Shown here: positions 24,417 through 32,412 of the stretch, piece after piece
How the letters are laid out: every line of letters begins with the position of its first letter
Position numbering within the stretch: the first letter of the stretch is position 1
Assembly: GCA_963732355.1 (NCBI GenBank)
Contig: CAVSZD010000010.1
Coordinates: 446,011-510,010 of the forward strand
Direction of reading: 5' to 3'
Length of the DNA stretch: 64,000 nt
DNA from: JADKAV01 sp963732355
Lineage (GTDB): Bacteria > Actinomycetota > Actinomycetes > S36-B12 > UBA10799
Notes under the pieces: model-generated
The model's input: only the letters and a program-made list of their open reading frames with translations
Database searches by the model: none
Told to the model about the DNA's origin: nothing
Made by a program: the position numbers and the translations under genes

Positions 24417-25850
24417 CTAGGCGATGAACTCCGTGGTGATGACCCGCCCGTTGCGGGAACCGTCAGCCGCCGTGTGATCAGCGACTACAAAGGTCCGCTG
24501 CAGCCATCGATCGGTGCCATCGAAACGCGGTTTGAACGGGGTACGCCCGTGCACGGCGATGTCGTTGTCGACCACCAGCAGATCACCTGCCTTGAGCGTG
24601 ACACCGGTAGCGTGCTCGCGCACGAGGCGGGCCAGTTCATCCAACGCTTCCTGGGCCACAGGGTCGATGCCGCTCATCAGGTCGGCATCGAGCCACAGCT
24701 TCGGGTTCTCGGGGTCACCGTAGAGCACCGGTCGCTGGACCGAACGCGCCTCGGAACGTCCGCCGGCGTACGACTCGTCGATGCCAGTGGTGAAGCGGGG
24801 CTGGAAGAGAACCGCGCGTGATCGAGGGGTCAGCGTGTCCAGGACAGCGGAGATGCTGCACAGGGTCGTGGCGGCCGCAGGATCGCCACGCAGGCACAGC
24901 AGAAGCAGGTAACGGGGGCGGTGGGGGTGGAAGGCGGCTTCGGTATGGAACTCGAGCATCGATTTGCTCGACGTCGAGACCTGACGATCCGCGTTGCGCT
25001 TGGTGGGGGAGATGTTCTGCACCACGTCGCCGCCGTGCTCAGGCAGGTAGCCCACAGGACGCCCGAGCAAGCGGCCCACGGTCAGCAGCGTGAACTCGGA
25101 GACCTGGTCGGGCTTGTCGGCCAGCAGTGGGTCCTCCGGGGTCGGCGGCAGATCTCCGAGAGGCATGTTCTCAAGCAGGAGGGCGCCGGAGGCCGGAGCG
25201 TCGTCGACGAAGTCCACGAGCGCTTCGAACACCGCCTCGGGAAGGGTTCGTCCGGCGTGCGCGACGGCGCGCAGGAAATCGGTGGAGTTGATCTCCACCT
25301 CGGGGACAGCGGGGACGGTCCAACCCGAACCCTCGATGACGCTCACCGGCGGGTGTTCCACCTGCGGTCCTGGCCGGGTCAAGGCCGAGAGCACGGATGC
25401 CACCAGGTCGGGATCGTGGCGGTCCAGAACCGTCTCGGTCCAGAAGACCGCTCCGTCGTCGGTGGCTGCGACATCCTCCCAGCGTCCGGCCAGAACCGCG
25501 ACGCGCCCGACCTTACCGGCCACAGGGATCCCATCGGCGGTGGCCCAGACCTCGTCACATTCGATCCCGAAGGCACCGGCGAGCGGGAAGGCGAGTTCTC
25601 CGGCAGACACTTCGTGCACGGGGTCGGCTACCAGCGGGTCGTGCGACGGGCGGGCAGGCAGCCTGGTCGTGGGCACTCCGAGGGCATTGAGAGCCTGCGG
25701 GTTCGTGGAGCAGACGATCGCGTGGTCGCGCCGACCGATGGCCCCCAGCAGCTCAGCCGAAGGCACGTCGCGCAGGATGATGACCTCGGCGTCCTGGTCC
25801 GTGGCTGTGTGCAGCCCGAGGGGCTCGAAGATCTGGGAAAGAACGCTCAT
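24417..25850 (-). CDS. TauD/clavaminate-synthase-like Fe(II)/2OG oxygenase with extra N-terminal domain
   Basis: 477 residues. The catalytic domain occupies about residues 165-477: LLLENMPLGDLPPTPEDP, the metal motif LEFHTEAAFH (His302, Glu304) and DNDIAVHGRTPF (His434), with RWLQRTFV carrying a 2-oxoglutarate-binding Arg. The HxE variant is typical of clavaminate synthase, VioC and AsnO-like enzymes acting on amino acids. Residues 1-160 (VIILRDVPSAELLGAIGRRD, GIPVAGKVGRVAVLAGRWED) form a separate region I cannot assign. The ATG at 25850 has a GGAGGTG ribosome site; upstream extension is rejected. Substrate unknown. Confidence 0.82.
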   Translation of the reverse strand: MSVLSQIFEPLGLHTATDQDAEVIILRDVPSAELLGAIGRRDHAIVCSTNPQALNALGVPTTRLPARPSHDPLVADPVHEVSAGELAFPLAGAFGIECDEVWATADGIPVAGKVGRVAVLAGRWEDVAATDDGAVFWTETVLDRHDPDLVASVLSALTRPGPQVEHPPVSVIEGSGWTVPAVPEVEINSTDFLRAVAHAGRTLPEAVFEALVDFVDDAPASGALLLENMPLGDLPPTPEDPLLADKPDQVSEFTLLTVGRLLGRPVGYLPEHGGDVVQNISPTKRNADRQVSTSSKSMLEFHTEAAFHPHRPRYLLLLCLRGDPAAATTLCSISAVLDTLTPRSRAVLFQPRFTTGIDESYAGGRSEARSVQRPVLYGDPENPKLWLDADLMSGIDPVAQEALDELARLVREHATGVTLKAGDLLVVDNDIAVHGRTPFKPRFDGTDRWLQRTFVVADHTAADGSRNGRVITTEFIA

Positions 25851-26008
25851 GTAGACACCTCCATGTCGGCCGGGATCTCCGGCGGACGTCAACGGATCGG
25901 ACGGGGTGTGTCCGCTCGCAAACCTCATTCTGCCTCACGGGCGTGCTTCGTTGTCGCTGATTCGGGTCTTCGGCGATCCGGCCACGTGGTCTGACCTACG
26001 CTTGGCAG

Positions 26009-27548
26009 GTGCAGAAGATGGTTCTGGTCGGGTGTGTCGTGGCTCTGGCGGCGTGCGGCGGGGGTGCTTCCACCGATCCGGCAGCACAGGCGGTTTCCAC
26101 CTCGCCGCCAGCGCAGAGCGACCTCGTGGCCGGTGTTTACCAGCAGATGTCCGGTGGCCAGAGGGTGCGGCAGCTAATCATGCCCTCCATAGACGACCTC
26201 GACCCCGCTAGCGCCCGAACGGTGGTGCGCCAGACCCGGCCGGGCGGGTTGATCATCATGGCGCCGGGGACGGCCAAGCAGTGGCGCGCAGTCGCGAAGG
26301 CGGCTCAGGACGAGGCCCGCCAACTCGGTCTGCCACCGTTGTTGATCGGTGCGGATCAGGAGAACGGCACCCTGGTGCGGCGTTTGAACATGCCCGTCAC
26401 CCTGCCGGGGGCGATGGTCCTGGGGGCGGCTGTGGCCGGTGACTCGCGGCGAGGTACCGAGGCATCCGCGGCCATGGGCGATCTGACCGGCCAGTGGCTG
26501 GCAGCCGCGGGTGTGAACATCGACTTCGCCCCTGTCGCGGATGTGAACGTGCGCCCCAGCAACCCGGTGATCGGGATCAGGTCGCCTGGCGCTTTCCCCG
26601 GGATCGTGGGACGCGCGGTGGCCGGGCAGGTGGAGGGTTTCGACCAAGCCGGCGTGCTCTCCACGGCCAAGCACTTCCCGGGTCATGGCGACACTGCCAC
26701 AGACAGCCATCTGGGGCTGGCCAAGGTCACACACTCCCGCAAGCAGATGGCCCGGATCGACCTCCCTCCGTTCCAGGACGCTGTTGATGCAGGCGTGCCG
26801 GCGATCATGGTTGCTCATGTGACAGTCCCGGCGTACGACAATCGTCCGGCCACGGTGTCCAAGAAGATCGTCACCGGGATCCTGCGCAAGCGGATGGGAT
26901 TCGACGGTTTGGTCGTCAGTGATTCCTTGGGTATGGGGGCCGTTGCCAGCCGCCCCGAGTTGGCGGTAGAGGTCATCAAGGCCGGCGGGGACGTTCTGCT
27001 CATGCCCAACGAGCCGACCAGGGCGGTGGCGCAGGTGCTGCAGGCTCAAGGCAACGGTTTGAGCCCGGCCAGGGTGCGCGATGCCGTGCTGCACGTTCTG
27101 GAGGCCAAGCAGCGCCTCGGCCTTCTCGAGGCGGCTCCCACATACCCGACGAAACCGATCGACGAAGACCACCCGCAAGATCGCCCGGGAGACCGCAGAG
27201 GCGGGGATCACCGTGCTGGGCACCTGCCAGTCGTTGGTCGGCAACGGCGCGACGGTGGTGGGCTCCGGTGCTGCAGCCGAAGGTGTGAGGCAGGGCCTTC
27301 GGGCCGCAGGTGTCGGACCGGGCCGGACCCGGGTCGTGGTGTCCTCGGGCTCGCCGGGGGGTGCAGACGTGTGGGTTGCCACCGGTTCGCCCTACGGCGC
27401 GCTGAATTCAGGGGCACGGCAGCGGGTTCTGACCTACGGAGATGTGGCCGCGTCAGGTTGGGCCGCGGGTCAAGCGATCGCTGGCGAGCTCGGCGAACTC
27501 GGCGGGCTGCCCGTCAAGGGACCTAAGCCCTGTTCCCGAGTCGGTTGA
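26009..27548 (+). CDS. nagZ: Beta-N-acetylhexosaminidase (GH3, NagZ-like) lipoprotein, one frameshift
   Basis: 512 residues when read 26009-27163 then 27165-27548. The lipoprotein signal ends ALAAC at the expected Cys. The NagZ signature KHFPGHGDTATDSH carries the His/Asp dyad, and VVSDSLGMGAV contains the nucleophile Asp. DQENGTLVRRL is the substrate loop. Past the GH3 barrel the C-terminal segment ITVLGTCQSLVGNGATVVGS continues in the second frame. One surplus base near 27164 breaks it. Start may be GTG 26009 or ATG 26018. The exported enzyme likely trims N-acetylglucosamine from muropeptides. Confidence 0.82.
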
Positions 27549-27575
27549 GAGCGTTTCGGGTCCGCAGGACGTCGA

Positions 27576-28229
27576 TCAGTGCAGAAGGTCCGACAGGGCT
27601 TTCTCTTGCTCGTCGGTGGCCACGAAGAGCAGTTCGTCACCGACCTCAAGGGGATCGTCGTCGCTGGGCGGGATCACCCGGTCCTCACGCAAGATGGCGA
27701 CCAACGCAGTGTCCGGGGGCCACACGACATCACCCACGGCCCGCCCGATCACGTTCGAGTCGTAAGGCAGTGTCATCTCGACGAGGTTCGTCTTGCTCTG
27801 CCGGAACGTCATCAGTCGGACCAGGTCGCCCACCGCCACTGCCTCTTCAACCAGGGCGCTCAGCAAGCGTGGTGTCGACACCGCCACATCCACGCCCCAC
27901 ATGCTGTCGAACAGCCATTCATTCTTGGGGTGGTTGACGCGGGCCACGACGCGTGGGACCCCGTATTCGGTCTTGGCCAGCAGTGAAACGACGAGGTTGA
28001 CCTTGTCGTCGCCGGTGGCGGCGACCACGACCTGGCATTGCTCCAGGCCCACCTGGTCGAGGGACGCCATCTCGCATGCGTCGGCCTTGACTATCTGAGC
28101 GCCTTCGATCGTGGTGCCCGAGACGATATCGGTGTCACGGTCGATCAGGAGGACCTCGTGGCCGATACCGACCAGTTCGCGGGCGATTGACTTGCCGACC
28201 TTCCCGGCCCCGGCAATTGCGACCTTCAT
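27576..28229 (-). CDS. TrkA family K+-transport regulator (RCK, CeoB-like)
   Basis: 217 residues. N-terminal Rossmann VAIAGAGKVGKSIARELV binds NAD(H), with the acidic ribose residue in VLLIDRDTD. A C-terminal TrkA_C domain follows (VIGRAVGDVVWPPDTALVAI, LEVGDELLFVAT). It overlaps the second TrkA gene by 4 bp. The tandem TrkA pair facing an APC permease matches the M. tuberculosis ceoB/ceoC locus. These proteins gate a K+ transporter in response to nucleotide binding. Confidence 0.92.
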   Translation of the reverse strand: MKVAIAGAGKVGKSIARELVGIGHEVLLIDRDTDIVSGTTIEGAQIVKADACEMASLDQVGLEQCQVVVAATGDDKVNLVVSLLAKTEYGVPRVVARVNHPKNEWLFDSMWGVDVAVSTPRLLSALVEEAVAVGDLVRLMTFRQSKTNLVEMTLPYDSNVIGRAVGDVVWPPDTALVAILREDRVIPPSDDDPLEVGDELLFVATDEQEKALSDLLH

Positions 28230-28891
28230 TCCGGCGTCACCGCCTTCCCTGCGCAGTGCTCATTGACCTGATCAACCGACTCCTTGGCCGTGAGCAGGAC
28301 CGGGTCGTCGCCCTCCTGCAGAACGCTGTCGGCGGTGGGAACCACCACGCCACCCTCCCGGTAGATCATCGCCACACGCGAGGGGAGCGCGAAGGTCAGA
28401 TCCTCGGCGCGATGGCCGTACCACGTGCGGTGCAGGTTCACCCGGTGCAGCACCGCCGCCCCTGTGTCGTCGATCCACATCTGCTCGGGATCACCCGGGA
28501 GAAGTTGGCGCATGATCTGCTCGGAACTCCAAGCGACGGTTGCCACAGTCGGGATTCCCAAACGCGCGTAGATGGCGGCCCGACGCGGGTCGTAGATGCG
28601 AGCCACGACCCGCTCGACCATGAACTTCTCGCGCGCCACACGCGCGGCCACGATGTTGGAGTTGTCGCCGCTGCTCACTGCTGCGAAGGCCTGAGCCTGT
28701 TCGATGCCGGCGGCCAGCAAGGTGTCACGGTCGAAGCCGATGCCCTGGATGGTCGCCCCTTCGAACTTGGACCCCAACCGGCTGAACGATGACTCGAGCC
28801 GGTCGATGACTGACACCGAATGACCCATCTCGTCCAGATTGCGCGCAAGCCGGGAACCCACTCGGCCGCATCCCATCACCACGAAGTGCAC
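28226..28891 (-). CDS. TrkA family K+-transport regulator (RCK, CeoC-like)
   Basis: 221 residues. HFVVMGCGRVGSRLARNLDE is the NAD-binding motif, VSVIDR carries the ribose acid, and the TrkA_C domain has DLTFALPSRVAMIYREGGVV and LQEGDDPVLLTA. It is the first gene of the TrkA pair and is divergent from the permease across about 90 bp. The two paralogues differ markedly in the central linker, as expected for hetero-oligomeric partners. Confidence 0.92.
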   Translation of the reverse strand: MHFVVMGCGRVGSRLARNLDEMGHSVSVIDRLESSFSRLGSKFEGATIQGIGFDRDTLLAAGIEQAQAFAAVSSGDNSNIVAARVAREKFMVERVVARIYDPRRAAIYARLGIPTVATVAWSSEQIMRQLLPGDPEQMWIDDTGAAVLHRVNLHRTWYGHRAEDLTFALPSRVAMIYREGGVVVPTADSVLQEGDDPVLLTAKESVDQVNEHCAGKAVTPE

Positions 28892-28980
28892 GTCTCAACG
28901 CTACCGCCCGTGTTGCTCGGGGTGCAGAGTTAGTGCCGCCTTGCGCGCATGGGCGGTCGGCGGGGTCCTACGATCAAGTC

Positions 28981-30961
28981 GTGCTCTCACCCAAGGAGAT
29001 GTTGCTCGGCCGGGCCCAGCGCAGTGAGAACCTGCACGCCACCCTGCTGCCGAAACGCATCGCACTGCCCGTGTTCGCCTCTGATGCGCTGTCCTCGGTG
29101 TCGTATGCGACACAGGAGATCTTGCTGGTTCTGTCGCTGGGTGGTCTGGCATTCTTCGCCTACTCGCCCTGGGTGGCGCTCGGGGTGGTCGCGGTCATGC
29201 TGGTTGTGGTGGCCTCCTACCGGCAGAACGTGCAGGCCTATCCCAGCGGTGGCGGTGATTATGAAGTGGTCACCACCAACCTGGGACCGAACTCGGGCCT
29301 CACTGTGGCCAGCGCCTTGCTCGTCGACTACATCCTCACCGTGGCCGTGTCGATGTCGGCGGCATCGGCCAACATCGCTTCGGCGATCCCATGGTTCGGG
29401 GAGCACCTCGTGGCGCTGACCATCGGAATGATCGTGGTCGTCACACTGCTGAACCTGCGTGGCGTACGGGAGTCGGGGACCCTCTTCGCCATCCCCACCT
29501 ATGCGTTCATCTTCGGGATCTTCGCGATGATCGTGACCGCCGGTGTGCGGCTGGCTTCCGGAGATCAACTCCTGGCCGAGTCCGCCGGTTACGAGATCAA
29601 ACCGGAGGCGACCTTCACCGGCGCGGCACTGGTGTTCCTGCTGGCCCGCGCCTTCTCGTCCGGCTGTACCGCACTCACCGGCGTCGAGGCCATCTCAAAC
29701 GGGGTACCGGCGTTCCGCAAACCCAAGTCAAAGAACGCGGCGACCACGTCTGGTGATGCTCGGCGTGCTCAGTGTGACCATGTTCATGTCGATCACGATT
29801 CTGGCGCTGGTCACCAAGGTGAAGGTCACGGAGTACAACGAGGACCTCATCGGACTGCCGGCCGGCCAGGATCAGAAGACGGTGATCGCCCAGATCGCTC
29901 AAGCGGTCTTCAGCAACTTCACGCCGATGTTCATCTTCGTGTCCACGGTGACGGCGCTGATCCTGGTACTGGCGGCGAACACCGCATTCAACGGCTTCCC
30001 GGTTCTGGGTTCGATCCTGGCCCAGGACAACTACCTGCCCAGGCAGTTGCACAACCGCGGCGACCGGCTGGCCTTCAGCAACGGGATCGTCACGCTGGCG
30101 TTCATGGCGATCGTTCTCGTCTACATCTTCGACGCCAGTGTCACCGCGTTGATCCAGTTGTACATCGTCGGCGTTTTCATCAGTTTCACGCTCAGCCAGT
30201 TGGGCATGATCCGGCACTGGACCCGGCTGCTGCGAACCGAGGAGGATCCCAGCGTCCGCACTTCCTACCTGCGCAGGCGGGTGGTCAACGCGATCGGGTT
30301 CGTGATGACCGGCTCGGTTCTGGTCATCGTGCTGGCCACGAAGTTCACCCGCGGTGCCTGGATCGTGTGTATCGCGATCCCTGTCCTCTTCATCATCATG
30401 AAGGCGATCCAGAAGCACTACGAGCGGGTCGCCATCGAACTGACACCCGAGGACGACGAGCGCTTTCTGCTACCCGCCCGAGTCCACGCGGTGGTGCTGG
30501 TGGCGAAGCTCCACAAGCCCACACTGCGAGCTTTGTCGTACGCGCGCGCCACCCGGCCGTCCACCCTGGAAGCCCTCACCGTGGAAGTCTCGCCGGGCGA
30601 CTCGCAGGCGATCATCGAGGAGTGGGACCGCCGCGACATCCCCGTGACCCTGAAGGTTCTCGAGAGTCCCTACCGGGAGATCACCAAGCCGGTTGTGGAC
30701 TACGTCCGCAACATCCGGCGCAACAGCCCACGCGACCTCGTGACCGTCTACGTCCCCGAGTATGTCGTGGGTCACTGGTGGGAGCACCTGCTGCACAACC
30801 AAAGTGCGCTGCGCCTGAAATCGCGACTCCTGTTCACCCCAGGTGTCATGGTGGTCAGCGTTCCATGGCAGCTGGAGTCCAGCGATCGCGTGGTGGACAG
30901 AGCCGAGGCTGAGGCACCCGGCGCGCTGTACCGCGGTCTGCCCGTCCAGACCCGGGAGTAG
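28981..30961 (+). CDS. APC-superfamily permease, KimA-like K+ importer candidate, one frameshift
   Basis: 659 residues when read 28981-29748 then 29750-30961. N-terminal LPVFASDALSSVSYATQEIL is the APC helix-1 break; about 12 membrane helices follow, with the C-terminal 180 residues forming a soluble domain (ARVHAVVLVAKLHKPTLRAL, VVDYVRNIRRNSPRDLVTVY). This layout matches Rv2690c and KimA-type potassium importers. An extra T at 29749 in ACGTCTGGTG breaks the frame. The divergent TrkA pair strongly suggests K+ uptake. GTG 28981 has a weak ribosome site. Confidence 0.85.
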
Positions 30962-30964
30962 GTC

Positions 30965-32122
30965 GTGGCCGAGGCCGTTCTGAAGTTGGGAGCGCCTGCC
31001 CACGGGGGCTTCTGCGTCGCCCGCTTGGACGGTCGTGTGGTCTTCACCCGCTACGGTCTGCCCGGTGAGACCGTCCAGGCGGTGGTGACCGACGGGCAGG
31101 CCGATGCCCGCTTCTGGCGGGCGGATGCGATCGAGGTGATCGACCACCCGAGCCCGGACCGGGTCGCCAGCCCATGCCCCTGGTTCGGACCGGGGTTGTG
31201 TGGCGGCTGCTCCTGGCTGCATGCGACCCCCGAGACACAACTGCGGTTGAAGACCCAGGTCCTGGGCGAGACTCTGGCCCGACTGGGCGGGGTGGATTGG
31301 CCAGGACTAAAGGTCCGAGATCTGGGGGTGGACCAAGGCTGGCGCATTCGGCTGACCCTGCACGTTGACGAACATGGCCGGGCCGGCTTCCACGCGGCCC
31401 GGTCTAACGACGTGGTGCCAGTGGCCGACTGCCTGCAGGCCGATCCCCGACTGGGCTTGCCCGAGCTGCTGGCGCGTAACTGGCCGCCTGGCGCCACGGT
31501 ACACATGAGTGTCAGCGATGCCGGTCGGGCTGTTGTCGTGACCGGCGCCGAAGGTCGGTCGGCCACCGGCCCGGCCGAACACCGGCACTCGGTGCTCGGC
31601 CGGGACTTCTTGTGCAGTGTGGATGGCTTCTGGCAGTCCCACCGGGACGCCGCCGCAACGCTGGCCACCTGTGTTGTGGACCTGGCGGGATCCGGCCAAC
31701 GGGTTGTCGATCTCTACGCCGGGGTGGGTGTTCTTGGGCTGAGCTTGCTGGACGCCGGTGCGGAACGGGTGCTGCTGGTGGAGGGTGACCGCAGGGCCGC
31801 CGAGTTCGCCGTCCGCAATGCTGACGACGACCCCCGAGTCCGGGTCGTGCGACAGGACGTCAAGGTGTGGGCCAGCCGAGGACCCAAGGGTGCGGACTGC
31901 GTTGTGCTCGATCCACCCCGAGCCGGGGCTGGCCGACAGGTGGTGGCGGGCATCGCTGCCACAGGGGCCCGGACAGTCGTGTACGTGTCGTGCGAACCGT
32001 CGACGCTGGCACGCGACCTCAAGTACTTCGACGCGCACGGCTTCACTCCCGATCATGTGCAGGGCTTCGACCTCTTCCCAGGCACTGCCCATGTGGAAAC
32101 GGTCGTCAGGTTGCGAGGCTAA
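30965..32122 (+). CDS. Class I SAM-dependent RNA uracil-5-methyltransferase (TrmA/RlmD-like)
   Basis: 385 residues. A short TRAM-like N-terminal domain (ARLDGRVVFTRYGLPGETVQ) precedes an iron-sulfur cluster region with CPWFGPGLCGGCSWLH. The SAM domain has VVDLYAGVGVLGLSLLDAG, VLDPPRAGAGRQV, and the catalytic SCEPSTLARDLKYF. These identify an m5U methyltransferase of RNA. The target (rRNA or tRNA) cannot be read. It starts 3 bp after the permease stop, as in the Rv2690c-Rv2689c pair, so they form an operon. Confidence 0.92.
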   Translation: MAEAVLKLGAPAHGGFCVARLDGRVVFTRYGLPGETVQAVVTDGQADARFWRADAIEVIDHPSPDRVASPCPWFGPGLCGGCSWLHATPETQLRLKTQVLGETLARLGGVDWPGLKVRDLGVDQGWRIRLTLHVDEHGRAGFHAARSNDVVPVADCLQADPRLGLPELLARNWPPGATVHMSVSDAGRAVVVTGAEGRSATGPAEHRHSVLGRDFLCSVDGFWQSHRDAAATLATCVVDLAGSGQRVVDLYAGVGVLGLSLLDAGAERVLLVEGDRRAAEFAVRNADDDPRVRVVRQDVKVWASRGPKGADCVVLDPPRAGAGRQVVAGIAATGARTVVYVSCEPSTLARDLKYFDAHGFTPDHVQGFDLFPGTAHVETVVRLRG

Positions 32123-32198
32123 GGGCCAGCTGGGGCAGAACCCGACCGTTCGGTGAAGCGGGACCGGCCATTGTGGCGTTGTTGGGGGTTCGCGTCCC

Positions 32199-32256
32199 CG
32201 GTTGTCGCCATGTTGCTGTTTTCCAGCTCGAAAGGGCAGCAACAGTGCAACAACCG
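32199..32256. repeat. Palindromic element C1 (GTTG-rich arms) upstream of aconitase
   Basis: TGTTGCTG (32211-32218) pairs with CAGCAACA (32237-32244), and the outer CGGTTGT (32199-32205) pairs with ACAACCG (32250-32256), with short unpaired bulges. The flanks hold further GTTGTTG sequence to the left (about 32177). It shares the GTTGTTG/CAACAAC character of the element at 60.4 kb but not the same sequence. The rest of the 290-bp gap 32123-32412 shows no gene. Confidence 0.55.
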
Positions 32257-32412
32257 CGCTCCAGCGGCTTCAACATCGCCACAAACCGGGAGAGGGCCCG
32301 CCATAAGCACAGTCCCCAGGTGACAATCGGGGTCGCCTGACGTCGGGCATGGTCGGGGCCGCAACGACGAGCAACTAGGCTGGGGCCATCGGATCGGCGA
32401 TGGGAGAAATGC

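Noticed and set aside
26174..27382. 402-codon minus-strand ORF over nagZ
   Set aside because: Antisense to a gene with clear GH3 motifs; no independent homology.
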